Positions 1 through 8,793 of a stretch of DNA of 64,000 nt are shown here, in pieces. Each line of letters starts with the position of its first letter. The stretch's first letter is position 1. The notes beneath the pieces were generated by a model that saw only the letters and a list, made by a program, of their open reading frames with translations, ran no database searches and was not told the origin of the DNA. The position numbers were made by a program, and so were the translations under genes. Source of the DNA: Rhodocaloribacter litoris (GTDB lineage: Bacteria > Bacteroidota > Rhodothermia > Rhodothermales > ISCAR-4553); the NCBI RefSeq assembly GCF_011682235.2, contig NZ_CP076718.1, positions 1,733,475 through 1,797,474 of the forward strand. The letters run 5' to 3'.

Positions 1-2
1 GC

Positions 3-323
3 CGCCCCCTCATCGGCGCGGCGGGGACGGCCGTGGTGCTGGCCCTGCTGCACCGGGGCCTGTCCGCCTGGCCCCCCGGCGGCGTCACCCTCACCCGCAC
101 CGACGTGGTGCGGTGGCGGCGGCGCCTCCTGGCCGCCACGTACGACGAGGTGCTGGCCCTCAACCCGGCGCTCATGACCGGCCGCGCCGATGTCTTCCCC
201 ACCGGCGTGCTCCTCTTCGAAGCGCTGATGCGGCACACCGGGGCCACCGCCTGCCGGGTCAGCCCGCGCAGCCTGCGTCACGGCCTCGCCCTGCGTTTTT
301 TCTACCGGAACGGCCTACGTTGA
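3..323 (+). CDS. Ppx/GppA family phosphatase, C-terminal part (5' truncated)
   Basis: Only the last ~106 codons are present because the window starts inside the gene. The reading frame is open from base 3. The fragment begins with an IGAAGTAVVLALL stretch, matching the glycine-rich phosphate-binding segment of the Ppx/GppA fold. It ends with DVFPTGVLLFEALM and VSPRSLRHGLAL, the typical C-terminal signature of exopolyphosphatase/guanosine pentaphosphatase domains. Family members hydrolyse polyphosphate or pppGpp. Which substrate applies cannot be decided from this part. A RelA/SpoT enzyme lies 11 kb away, but no functional link is shown. The stop is TGA at 321-323, followed 86 bases later by mrp on the same strand. 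Confidence 0.82.
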   Translation, partial: RPLIGAAGTAVVLALLHRGLSAWPPGGVTLTRTDVVRWRRRLLAATYDEVLALNPALMTGRADVFPTGVLLFEALMRHTGATACRVSPRSLRHGLALRFFYRNGLR

Positions 324-409
324 GGATCGGACGAAGGCGGAACAATGGCTCCCGGCGCGGGTCCTATCGTCCCCATCCGGCTCCTTTTCGGCGCTCGACG
401 AACGGCCCC

Positions 410-1522
410 ATGACGACCTCTCTCGAACGGATTCTTGACGCGCTCGCCACGGTGGTGGACCCGGACCGGGGCAAGGACATCGTCCGTCTCGGGCTGGTGA
501 AGGATCTCCGCGTCGAGGGCGACACCGTCGCATTCACACTCCTGCTCAAAAACCCCGCCGCCCCCTTCGCGCGGACGGCGGCCGAGCAGGCCCGGCAGGC
601 GGTCCACGCGGCCCTTGGCCCGGCGGTGCAGGTGAACGTCCATGTCGACAACGAGATGATCGGCCTGGGCGATGACCTCACGCTCAGCGGCGCCGAGACG
701 CCGAAAGCCGAGGAACGCCCCGTACACACCATCGCCGTGGCCTCGGGCAAGGGCGGCGTGGGCAAGAGCACCGTGGCCGTCAACCTGGCCGTGGCGCTGG
801 CACGCGCCGGCTACGATGTCGGCCTGGTCGACACCGACATCTATGGCCCTTCCATCCCGACGATGTTCGGGCTGAAGGAGGCCCGGCCCCGCGTCAACGA
901 CGCTCGCAAGATCATTCCCCTGGAGCAGCACGGGGTGAAGCTGCTCTCGATGGGCTTCCTCGTGGATCCCGACAAAGCCGTCATCTGGCGGGGGCCGATG
1001 GTTTCGAGCGCCGTCAGGCAGTTTCTGAACGACACGGCCTGGGGCGCGCTCGACTTCCTCGTCCTGGACCTGCCGCCCGGCACCGGCGACATCCAGCTCA
1101 CCATCGTGCAGACCGTCCCGCTCTCCGGCGCCATCATCGTCTCGACCCCGCAGGACGTGGCCCTGGCCGACGCCCGCAAAGGAGTAGCCATGTTCGAACA
1201 GGTGAACGTGCCGGTGCTCGGCCTCGTCGAGAACATGGCCTACTTCACCCCGCCGGACCTGCCGGACCGCAAGTACTACCTTTTCGGCGAGGGGGGGGCA
1301 CGTCGCCTGGCCGAAGAGCTGGGCGTACCGCTTCTCGGAGAGGTGCCCATCGAACAGTCGCTCCGGGAGAGCTGCGACGCCGGCACCCCGGTCGTGCTCG
1401 CTGCCCCGGAGAGCGTCTCGGCCCGGGCCTTCACGCACCTTGCCGGGCAGGTGGCCCGCCAGACGGCCCTGCACCATGCCACACTCCCGTCCACCCCGCC
1501 GGTAGAAATCTCCTACCGTTAG
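410..1522 (+). CDS. mrp: Mrp/ApbC family iron-sulfur cluster carrier ATPase
   Basis: A 370-residue P-loop protein. Residues 1-90 form a MIP18/DUF59-like domain and the rest is a Mrp/NBP35 ATPase. The deviant Walker A is GKGGVGKS at 113-120, and DTDIYGPSIPTMFG and DLPPGTGD follow as family signatures. Mrp proteins bind and transfer Fe-S clusters in the cytosol. The ATG at 410 is chosen because it begins the conserved N-terminal domain; an in-frame extension back to 113 overlaps the upstream gene and looks non-coding. The usual CxxC after NM.YF is missing: the segment reads MAYFTPPDLPDRKYYLFG. The neighbouring nfu gene supports a Fe-S assembly role. Confidence 0.93.
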   Translation: MTTSLERILDALATVVDPDRGKDIVRLGLVKDLRVEGDTVAFTLLLKNPAAPFARTAAEQARQAVHAALGPAVQVNVHVDNEMIGLGDDLTLSGAETPKAEERPVHTIAVASGKGGVGKSTVAVNLAVALARAGYDVGLVDTDIYGPSIPTMFGLKEARPRVNDARKIIPLEQHGVKLLSMGFLVDPDKAVIWRGPMVSSAVRQFLNDTAWGALDFLVLDLPPGTGDIQLTIVQTVPLSGAIIVSTPQDVALADARKGVAMFEQVNVPVLGLVENMAYFTPPDLPDRKYYLFGEGGARRLAEELGVPLLGEVPIEQSLRESCDAGTPVVLAAPESVSARAFTHLAGQVARQTALHHATLPSTPPVEISYR

Positions 1523-1589
1523 GACGCCGCACCCGATCTTTTTGCATTGCCGGTCGTTAAAGCCCGAGCATCCTGACTGACTTCATCGC

Positions 1590-1907
1590 ATGACCATGCC
1601 CGACGAAAAGCAAACCCCGAAGCCGGCACCGGCCGAGGAGCCCTACCGTCCCGGCGAAGATCCGGAGCTGCGCCAGCGCATCGAGGAAGCGCTGGACATG
1701 CTGCGGCCCTACCTGATGGCCGACGGCGGTTCGGTCCGCCTGCTCGACATCACGGAGGACTACGTCGTCGAGCTGGAGCTGCTGGGGGCCTGCGGTACCT
1801 GCCCGATGAGCACGATGACGCTGCGGGCCGGCATCGAGCAGGCGCTCAAGCGCACGATCCCACAGATCACCCGCGTCGAAGCCGTCAACGCCCCGGCCGC
1901 CTACTGA
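1590..1907 (+). CDS. NifU C-terminal domain (Nfu) iron-sulfur scaffold protein
   Basis: A 105-residue protein with a proline-rich leader of ~25 residues and one Nfu domain. The domain carries LMADGGSVRLLDI and the conserved GACGTCPMST motif, with cysteines at 68 and 71 that bind a bridging cluster in Nfu dimers. The family receives Fe-S clusters from the assembly machinery and passes them to apoproteins. It lies 67 bases downstream of mrp on the same strand, so the two are probably co-transcribed, and a hairpin terminator follows the stop. A start at codon 3 (ATG at 1596) is equally possible. Confidence 0.93.
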   Translation: MTMPDEKQTPKPAPAEEPYRPGEDPELRQRIEEALDMLRPYLMADGGSVRLLDITEDYVVELELLGACGTCPMSTMTLRAGIEQALKRTIPQITRVEAVNAPAAY

Positions 1908-1936
1908 CGCACCCTTCCCTGCTCTCCGGCTCCCTG

Positions 1937-1968
1937 CCCCGAACGTTCCGGCGTGTCGGGGTTTTTTT
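1937..1968 (+). terminator. Rho-independent terminator after nfu
   Basis: CCCCGA (1937-1942) pairs with TCGGGG (1956-1961) around a 13-base loop and is followed by seven T residues. It lies 30 bases after the nfu stop on the same strand, so it probably ends the ppx-mrp-nfu transcription unit. Confidence 0.75.
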
Positions 1969-2127
1969 ATAGCGGAGGTCATGGTTATGGAGGGCATGGC
2001 TGCCCTTAGCGAACGGCCCACACGTAGCCGCGGATCTGGACGCGTTGCGCGTCCCGCCGGCCCGGGCACGCCGGCGGACAGGGGGCGCACCCATAAAGGG
2101 TGCGGCTACATTGCGCTGCACAACGAC
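1968..2127 (+). repeat. Intergenic repeat family A, copy 1 (shorter form)
   Basis: This ~160-base non-coding block is closely similar, in inverted orientation, to 9733-9927. Shared stretches include TAGCGGAGGTCAT, GAGGGCATGGCTGCCCT, GTAGCCGCGGATCTGGACGC and GGGTGCGGCTACAT. Relative to copy 2 it lacks ~60 internal bases around GTAGCCGCGGGCTTCAGCC. It starts directly at the nfu terminator T-run. No protein is predicted, and short open frames across it differ between the two copies. Confidence 0.85.
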
Positions 2128-2390
2128 ACTTCAACCAACGCTATATGCCCTGCTTTCCAGGTGCACGCAGCGGAGCCTCACCGCAGCGTCGACCGGCCGG
2201 GCAACACTACCAGTGGTCTGTCGGTGCGTCCGCTCACCGATACCATACACAAACATTTCGTAGAGCAGGTATCAAATGCACAGTGGGAGACCAGGCATCT
2301 GGTCTCCCACTGTGGCACGTTTCCTGCTGCCGGGTGGACAGGCAATTTTTGCCTGCCGGCAGGGGAAAATCCGGTGCGCTCTTAAGTGCC
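2128..2390. other. Intergenic region with a strong hairpin
   Basis: About 260 bases between repeat A copy 1 and the stop of the cohesin-domain gene. Apart from the 16-bp hairpin at 2279-2314 and a short palindrome near 2350 (GCCTGCCGGCAGG), no gene or recognised RNA was seen. Open frames here lack ribosome binding sites and recognisable composition. Confidence 0.6.
2279..2314 (-). terminator. Perfect 16-bp hairpin downstream of the cohesin-domain gene
   Basis: CACAGTGGGAGACCAG (2279-2294) is exactly complementary to CTGGTCTCCCACTGTG (2299-2314), with a GCAT loop. It lies 77 bases beyond the stop of the minus-strand gene ending at 2391. There is no clear U-run in the minus direction (CATTTGATACC follows), so it could be a 3'-end stabilising structure rather than a classical terminator. 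Confidence 0.5.
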
Positions 2391-3575
2391 TTACTTCAGG
2401 CGGACGACACGGGCCACGTGCTGATGTACCTTACCATCGTTGGCCGTAGCCCGCACCCTGAGGAAGTAGATGCCGGCCGACAGGCCACTGCCGTTCACGG
2501 CCAGCAGGTTGCCGGCCCCGGCAGCGAGGGTACCAAGCCGGTCCGTCCGCACTTCGCGTCCGAGCACGTCGTAGAGGGTAACTTCGACCGCCATCGGCTG
2601 GGGCAGATCGAGCCGTACGTTGATCCGGTCCTGGAACGGGTTCGGATAGATCCCCGTCAGGGCGAACTGGGACGGCACGGTTTCTCCCGGTTCGTTGGAG
2701 GTAGCACTGACCAGGATGGTCTTATCCCGCGTGACGACGGGCACCAGGTTGCCTTCCCCATCGACGAACTTGACGTTCTCGAAGCGTACTCTCACGCCGC
2801 TGTTGGGTGACACGTCGACGCCGAAAGCCAGCAACAGGCCGGCCCCGGAGAGGGGCGCCGTGTGGGCATAGACGACGCGGTAGCGCCCGTCTGCCACCTG
2901 CTGGGAGATGAACGAGGACCCCTGAACGTCAGAGAGGGTGCCTTCGCGCAGGACGTCGGTGATGGACAGCACGCCCGGGTCATAGACCAGGTCGAACTGA
3001 TAACCGTGAACGCCCAGGTCGGTCAGGTCGCCCACCTCCAGTGCCAGCGTGTCGGGCCGGTCGGTGAGCAGCACGTCGGTCGGGATGGTAACGTCCACAT
3101 TGCCGGCGACGGCCACCGTGCCCAGTTCGAACGTCTGGCTCTGCGGCGGGTTGTCGCCCACCGACAGCTTGACCGTGACGGTGGCTTCACTGGCCACCGG
3201 TTCATCACTCAGGGTAAAGCGCAGGGCGACGACCTGATCGCGCGTCACCTCGACGGCCGAGGCGGCGGCCGCGACAAAGCCGGTGCTGCCCTGCTGCGAA
3301 AAACCGCCGGCGGCGATCAGATCGCCGGCCACCGTACCCTCGGTTTCAGCCCCTTCGATCACCGCAGCGCCTTCCGTATCGAAGGCGACGTTAACCTGAA
3401 CCCCCGAAAGGGCCGGGCTATCGCTGATGAAGATGGGGACCGTCACCGTTTCGCCGGGTGCTCCGGCGATCGGGCCAACACTGACGGACTGGGCTGCCGC
3501 GCTCCCCACCGTTGCGCCAAGCAGCAGCATCCCCAGAAGCAGTGCTGCATTTCGTTCTGTAAGAAATTTCCTCAT
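2391..3575 (-). CDS. Secreted protein with two cohesin-like domains and T9SS type A sorting domain
   Basis: A 394-residue secreted protein. Residues 1-29 are a signal peptide (hydrophobic ALLLGMLLLGATVGSAAAQ). Two beta-rich cohesin-like domains follow, at ~30-165 (VSVGPIAGAPGETVTVPIF) and ~168-298 (DLGVHGYQFDLVYDPGVLSI). A C-terminal T9SS type A sorting domain carries YPNPF and LYDVLGREV and ends SAGIYFLRV...ARVVRLK. Cohesins bind dockerins, and the next gene upstream encodes a dockerin-like segment. The ATG at 3575 is preferred over 3605 because GAGG lies 8 bases before it and it begins the signal peptide. It is 100 bases after the giant dockerin gene and separated from it by hairpins. Binding is inferred from domain type only. 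Confidence 0.82.
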   Translation of the reverse strand: MRKFLTERNAALLLGMLLLGATVGSAAAQSVSVGPIAGAPGETVTVPIFISDSPALSGVQVNVAFDTEGAAVIEGAETEGTVAGDLIAAGGFSQQGSTGFVAAAASAVEVTRDQVVALRFTLSDEPVASEATVTVKLSVGDNPPQSQTFELGTVAVAGNVDVTIPTDVLLTDRPDTLALEVGDLTDLGVHGYQFDLVYDPGVLSITDVLREGTLSDVQGSSFISQQVADGRYRVVYAHTAPLSGAGLLLAFGVDVSPNSGVRVRFENVKFVDGEGNLVPVVTRDKTILVSATSNEPGETVPSQFALTGIYPNPFQDRINVRLDLPQPMAVEVTLYDVLGREVRTDRLGTLAAGAGNLLAVNGSGLSAGIYFLRVRATANDGKVHQHVARVVRLK

Positions 3576-3631
3576 GTCGGCAACCTCAATCTCTCGTGAT
3601 TTCATATGGGCAGAGCAAAAGCCTTTCAGGC

Positions 3632-3662
3632 GATCCGGGGCGCCGGTGTGGCGCCCCGGATC
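3632..3662 (-). terminator. Hairpin terminator after the dockerin-bearing gene
   Basis: GATCCGGGGCGCC (3632-3644) pairs perfectly with GGCGCCCCGGATC (3650-3662) around five bases. In the minus direction it is followed by a second small stem (GCCTGAAAGGC) and TTTT. It sits between the two T9SS-protein genes, so it may terminate or attenuate transcription into the cohesin-domain gene. Confidence 0.65.
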
Positions 3663-3675
3663 ACCCGGCTGGCAA

Positions 3676-6600
3676 TTATCGGACCAACATCATCTTGCGC
3701 ACAGCCGAGAAGCTGCCGGCCTCCAGGCGATAGAGGTAGAGACCGGAGGCAGCCGGCGTGCCGGCATCGGTCCGCCCATCCCAGATCACCGTGTGGTAAC
3801 CAGGCTTCTGGGCCGAATCCACGAGCCGTGCGACCTCACGTCCCTGGATGTCATAGACCACCAGGCGGACGTGGACCTCTTCCGGAAGCTGGTACTTGAT
3901 GTTCGTATGGCTCCGGAACGGGTTCGGATAGCTGGTCTCCAGGGCATAGACCTCGGGCACTTCGACGAGTGCCACCGGAGCCAGCTCGGCCGTCGTCTTG
4001 GCGTTGAGGCGCACCGTGCCCTGCAGCCCGTTGACCGTCTTCACATCGCCCTGTGCACGGAAGTGCAGGCGGACGACCTCATCGGCGGCCGGCTGCAGCC
4101 CCGCCATCGCCACACGCAGCACCCGTGCTTCGGCGTCGAAGTGGTGGGCCACCATCCAGCCTTCAGGCAGCGAGGCCTGGATCGCCTCGAACTCCACTTC
4201 CTGCGGCACGGGGATCTCCAGCTCGATGCCGTGCACGTTCTGGGCGGCTTTCAGCGCCACCGGGACGATCGCCACGCCGTTTTCGAACGTGACTTCACCC
4301 CAGGCGGCCTCACCGGCCACGTCGCTCAGACGCACGGCCGTCGTCTTGCCGGAGCCGCCGGCGAGCGCCTGCAGCATCAGCACCACGTCGGCCACATCGA
4401 CCTCGCCGTCGCCGTTGAAGTCGGCCGCAGCCTGCTGCACATCCGTGAGCGTCACCTGGCCGACGATGGCCTGCAGCACCAGCACCACATCGGCCACGTC
4501 GAACGAGGCGTCGCCGTTGACGTCACCCTGGGACAGCCCCACGGCCACTTCGAAGCTGAAGCCGGCCTGCACACCGAGCGAGTCGGTGGCCGTCACCGTG
4601 ATCGTGGCCATGCCGGCCGCCACGGCCGTCACCGTCAGGGTGTCCCCGCTGACCGCAGCCGTGGCAACGGCCTCGTCGCTGCTGGCGGCGGCGAAGGTGA
4701 CCGGCGGCGTGCCGCCGGCGAAGAGACCGCTCAGCGTGGCCGTGCTATCCTCGCCCACGATCAGGGTGATCGTACCGAGCGAGTCGACGGCGACGAGCCC
4801 GGTGTTGACCGTGACCGAGAAGGCCTGCGTGGCCGTGTCGCCCAGGGCGTCGGTGGCCGTCACCGTCACTTCGGCCGTACCGGTGCCGACGCCCGTGACC
4901 GTCAGCGTATCGTTGCTGACCGCCACGGTGGCTACCGTCGTGTCGTTCGAGGCCGCCGAGAAGGCGTAGGGCGCCTTACCACCGGTGAAGTACGTTCCCA
5001 GCGGGGCGACCTGGACCGTCTGGTTCAGGTTGACACCCCGGTTGGCAATCGTACCCTGCGCCACCAGGTCCGCGTTGACGGTGACATCGAGCGTCGTGCT
5101 CGTGCTCACCCCCAGGCGGTCGGTGGCCGTGATCGTGATCGTGGCCGCACCGGCCGCCACGGCCGTCACGACGAGCGTGTCGCCACTCGTGGTCGCCGTC
5201 GCCGCGTCCGCGTTCGACGTGCTCACCACATAGGTGTAGCTCGGCGGAGGCGTCAGGAAGGGCGACCCGCCCATGAAGACGTCCGGCGTCAGCGTGACGT
5301 TCGCCGTCATGCCGGCGTTGAGTTCCACGGCATCCGGCTGCTCGGCCACCAGGTTGGTCTCCAGACCAAAGGTGAAGCGCTGGGTCGTGGTCTCCACGGC
5401 CCCGGAGACGCCTCCGACACGGACCACCGGATGATCGTTCGACGGGCTGGCGTTGAAGTTGTTATACCCGGCCGTACCGGTGATCAGGGCCCACGGGTTC
5501 GCCGTCGAACCGTCGAAGCGGCGGATCAGGCGCGTGTTGTTGACGTCTTCGGCCACGAACTCGTTGTAGCCCTCCGCTTCAAACCGCAGGTCGTACACCA
5601 CGTTGCTCGGCAGCGTCCCGCTGCTCCGCACCAGCCAGTAGAAGCTCGGGTAGCGGTTGATGACGAGGCTGCCATCCATCAGCGGGAAGCCGTTGCTGCC
5701 GGCCGGGTCGCCGTCGAAGTAGCCGGCGAACAGGTGCTGCACGCCGCTGGCCTGCAGCGTCTCGTCGTTCTGGAAGGTGAACACGGCCGGCCGCAGGTGG
5801 GCCACGTCGGCATCGGCATCGTAGGTGCCCAGCGCACCGAACGTCAGCACATAAGCTTCCGCGTTGGTGTCTTCACTACCGGCATCCTCCAGAGGCAGGC
5901 GCACGTTGCCCCGGATGGCCCCCTTGCCCGAGGAGACGTCCACCAGGGCCGCATCGGTGGCGCTGTCAAACGCCGGCGCGATCCAGTTGGTGCTACCCGT
6001 CTGGAGCAGCCCCTTGGTCAGGATGATCGTGTTGACGTCGTTGTCGTTGATGGTCAGGTTGCCCCCCGAGACCATGACGCCGGCCGCGTTGTTGACCTGC
6101 AGGTGAACCGGATCCGGGCTGCCGGAAGCAAACGTCATCCCGGCGGACGGCACCGTGAAGGTCTGCGCCGACGAGCCGGCAAACGCCAGCGTCCCCGGAT
6201 TACCGGCCCCGGCTTCCACGTTGCCTACGCCGATGACCGTGGCATTCCCGGTAACCGTCAGCGTCCGGCTGGCCGACGTGGTGGTGATGTAAACCTCACC
6301 ATTATCCAGGATCAGGTCCCCGACCGTGACATTGGCATCCGGGAGATCAAGCGTGGGGGTACCGGCCACACCGGTGTTCGTGTCTTTCACCGTCAGCGAG
6401 AGGATGTTTGCCGACGTTTTCAACTCCCCACCGGCAACATAGGCCGTACCCACATCATCCGAATACACCAGGTGATAGTCGGTGACGGCGATTTTGTCGT
6501 CGGACGTCTCGCTAAACGAGCCATTATTGGCACGTTCAATCGTACCGCCCGAGGCCACCGTCAACGTGACCGTAGCACCGCCGTTGCTCACAGAAATCGC

Positions 6601-8793
6601 GGCACCGTCGGCCGTCAATTTGCTGTTGACGGTGACATTCTGATCAACCGTCAGAGCGGCCTGCGCGGTGAGCGTGGCCACGGAAGCCGGAAGCTCGACA
6701 TTCGTAGTCGCCGCGCCCGTGTAGGTCACATTCAGGTCACTCCCCAGCACCACGTCGTCGGCATCGGTGCCCAGGGCCTGGTCGACGCCATAGGTGACGG
6801 AAGCCCCGTCGAGGATGATCACGTCGCCGCTGTCATCGCTGTCACCATCCACCGAGATGGCGGCATTGGCGACGAGGGTGTTCCGGATCTCGATGCTGTC
6901 GTCGTTACCGGCCGTGAGCGCCTGGCTGACCGTCAGGTTCGGGAAGGACACCGTGCCGCCGCCCGTGCTGAAGGTGCCGGCGCTGTTCCAGATGACGTTC
7001 CCGCCATTGGCCACATAGGAGCCGGCCGTATAGGTGTAATTACCCTGGAACTCCAGATGGTTGCTGCCGAGGGAAACCTCGCCCTGCGTGTGGGTAAAGG
7101 TCCCCTGCACCTGGAACGTACCGGAGCTCGGTCCACTGGAGGTGAGCATGACCCCGGCGGCCGCGTCGATGGTCACCGCCGGGAGCTGCACGGTCGTGAA
7201 GCCGGCATTCGAGTCGAAGGGGGCCTGGACCATCGTGCCTCCCACCTTCAGCGTACCGGTCGCGGCGGCGAAGTCATCCTTCAGGGTCACCGTGCCGGAG
7301 GCCGTCACGGTGTTACCACCTGCAATGGTAAACAGCCCCTCACCCGAGGTGGTGTCACCATCATCCACCGTCAACGAACCCGTCACCGTCACGTTGCTGT
7401 TGATCGTCGCCGCAGCTGCGACCGACAGGTTGGCAATCGACTTGCCGTTGAAGTTATGACCGGCGGTGCTGCCCGTCAGCTTGAAGGTACCGGTGCCCGC
7501 TACGGCAGCATTGGTCGCCACCGTAATATCATCTCCGAGCGTGAGCGTATGGGTGCCGATATCCAGCGTGGCAAAGTCTACTACGGTAAAGGTTCCATTC
7601 ACCGTCACATTGCCGGTCAGCAGCATGGAGCTGGGCTGAAGGCTGATGGCGTTCACCGTTACATTGCCACTGACCGTGGCATTGCCCAGGCTCAGGCTGG
7701 CATTCTGGTTCACCGTAACGTTTCCGGTGATCGTAGGGCTGCTGCCGCCCAGCGAAGCCTGAAGGCTGGCCTGCGAGGCAACCGTCACATCCCCGGCAAT
7801 GGTCTTGACACTCTGGATGGTCGCACTCGCGTTCGAGGCAACCGTCACATTGCCCAGCTCCGAGGCCACGCTGCTGCCCGTGTCCCCGTTGATCGTCACA
7901 CCGCTGGCCGAGATCTGCAGCGAGGGATCCACATCGCCCGACACCGTGTGGGTCGTGTTGGCACCGCTCAGCGTCACCGTACCGGTACCACTCAGCACAC
8001 CGGTAACGGTGAGGCTACCGCTAACCGTGGGCGTGGTGGCACCAAAGGCTGCCGTATGGTTGGAACCAATGGTAAGATTCGGGAAGGTCCCGCTGCCGTT
8101 GAAGGTCGAGCTGGTCGCCGTGCTGCCACTGGCTGTGGCCACCGTGCCGTTCTGGATCAGACCATCGTTCGTCAGCGTCGCGCCGTTGGCCACGGTGAGC
8201 GTGTTGCCGCCGAGGTCCACAACGGCGGGCGTGGTACCGGAGTCGCCACCGTCGGGATCGACAGCCAGCGTACCATTCACGGTCAGGTTGGCCGCAAGCG
8301 AGAGCGTACCACCGTCATTAACCGTGAGCGTAACACCATTGCTAAAGATGCTACCGCTGCCGATGGTCACCGAGGCCTGGGCCGCCACCGTAACCGCCAT
8401 GGCACTCGGCGACTCGATCGTCAACCCCAGGCTGTTCAGCACAAACGTCGAGGCGTCCGTACCATCGCCGAAGTTAACCGTCCCCGCGTTCAGGTTCAGG
8501 CTGTTCAGCGTTACACTACCGCTTTCGGCAACGAACGTGATGTTATCCTCCTTGTTGGTCAACGCCTGGGTAATCGTAAACGAACCGGGGTTGATGGCAA
8601 CCACAATGGACTGTGCCCCATTGCTCCCCACCCCGTTGATCGCCGTGATGGCCGCATCAACGGTGGTATAGGTACCATTGATGGTCCCTTCACCCCCGGA
8701 AACGGTTACCTGTGCCCGGGCGCCTCCGGCACCGACGAGCAGAAAGGCAAAGACGGCCAGTAAGGCCGCCGGCAGTCGTTGCAACGTGCTCAT
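3676..8793 (-). CDS. Giant secreted beta-solenoid/Ig-like/dockerin protein with T9SS sorting domain
   Basis: A 1705-residue secreted protein. A signal peptide ends near ARAQ. Residues ~30-1080 are Thr/Val/Gly-rich NVTVNG/GTLTV repeats typical of a right-handed beta-helix. Residues ~1160-1415 hold three bacterial Ig-like repeats (SNADAATATTSGDTLVVTAV and variants). A dockerin-like pair at ~1417-1472 reads GDVNGDASFDVADVVLVLQ and FNGDGEVDVADVVLMLQ, with calcium-loop Asp/Asn spacing. A cohesin-like beta domain follows to ~1600. The last ~85 residues are a T9SS type A domain (YPNPFRSHTNIKYQLP, DIQGREVARL). The ATG at 8793 has AGGAGGT 7 bases upstream; the GTG at 8802 is less likely. Probable surface adhesin or scaffold partner; the ligand is unknown. 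Confidence 0.85.
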   Translation of the reverse strand: MSTLQRLPAALLAVFAFLLVGAGGARAQVTVSGGEGTINGTYTTVDAAITAINGVGSNGAQSIVVAINPGSFTITQALTNKEDNITFVAESGSVTLNSLNLNAGTVNFGDGTDASTFVLNSLGLTIESPSAMAVTVAAQASVTIGSGSIFSNGVTLTVNDGGTLSLAANLTVNGTLAVDPDGGDSGTTPAVVDLGGNTLTVANGATLTNDGLIQNGTVATASGSTATSSTFNGSGTFPNLTIGSNHTAAFGATTPTVSGSLTVTGVLSGTGTVTLSGANTTHTVSGDVDPSLQISASGVTINGDTGSSVASELGNVTVASNASATIQSVKTIAGDVTVASQASLQASLGGSSPTITGNVTVNQNASLSLGNATVSGNVTVNAISLQPSSMLLTGNVTVNGTFTVVDFATLDIGTHTLTLGDDITVATNAAVAGTGTFKLTGSTAGHNFNGKSIANLSVAAAATINSNVTVTGSLTVDDGDTTSGEGLFTIAGGNTVTASGTVTLKDDFAAATGTLKVGGTMVQAPFDSNAGFTTVQLPAVTIDAAAGVMLTSSGPSSGTFQVQGTFTHTQGEVSLGSNHLEFQGNYTYTAGSYVANGGNVIWNSAGTFSTGGGTVSFPNLTVSQALTAGNDDSIEIRNTLVANAAISVDGDSDDSGDVIILDGASVTYGVDQALGTDADDVVLGSDLNVTYTGAATTNVELPASVATLTAQAALTVDQNVTVNSKLTADGAAISVSNGGATVTLTVASGGTIERANNGSFSETSDDKIAVTDYHLVYSDDVGTAYVAGGELKTSANILSLTVKDTNTGVAGTPTLDLPDANVTVGDLILDNGEVYITTTSASRTLTVTGNATVIGVGNVEAGAGNPGTLAFAGSSAQTFTVPSAGMTFASGSPDPVHLQVNNAAGVMVSGGNLTINDNDVNTIILTKGLLQTGSTNWIAPAFDSATDAALVDVSSGKGAIRGNVRLPLEDAGSEDTNAEAYVLTFGALGTYDADADVAHLRPAVFTFQNDETLQASGVQHLFAGYFDGDPAGSNGFPLMDGSLVINRYPSFYWLVRSSGTLPSNVVYDLRFEAEGYNEFVAEDVNNTRLIRRFDGSTANPWALITGTAGYNNFNASPSNDHPVVRVGGVSGAVETTTQRFTFGLETNLVAEQPDAVELNAGMTANVTLTPDVFMGGSPFLTPPPSYTYVVSTSNADAATATTSGDTLVVTAVAAGAATITITATDRLGVSTSTTLDVTVNADLVAQGTIANRGVNLNQTVQVAPLGTYFTGGKAPYAFSAASNDTTVATVAVSNDTLTVTGVGTGTAEVTVTATDALGDTATQAFSVTVNTGLVAVDSLGTITLIVGEDSTATLSGLFAGGTPPVTFAAASSDEAVATAAVSGDTLTVTAVAAGMATITVTATDSLGVQAGFSFEVAVGLSQGDVNGDASFDVADVVLVLQAIVGQVTLTDVQQAAADFNGDGEVDVADVVLMLQALAGGSGKTTAVRLSDVAGEAAWGEVTFENGVAIVPVALKAAQNVHGIELEIPVPQEVEFEAIQASLPEGWMVAHHFDAEARVLRVAMAGLQPAADEVVRLHFRAQGDVKTVNGLQGTVRLNAKTTAELAPVALVEVPEVYALETSYPNPFRSHTNIKYQLPEEVHVRLVVYDIQGREVARLVDSAQKPGYHTVIWDGRTDAGTPAASGLYLYRLEAGSFSAVRKMMLVR

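Noticed and set aside
113-409. N-terminal extension of Mrp
   Set aside because: Overlaps the end of the phosphatase gene, has no homologous character, and the ATG at 410 starts the conserved domain.
1968-2127. A protein gene in repeat A copy 1
   Set aside because: Open frames cross it, but the second copy has indels and substitutions that break them, as expected for non-coding repeat DNA.
3427-8763. A 1778-codon open frame opposite the dockerin gene
   Set aside because: Low-complexity Arg/His/Gly sequence without domains or a ribosome binding site. It arises because the GC-rich repeats of the real minus-strand gene rarely give stops on the other strand. The minus gene has a signal peptide and known domains.
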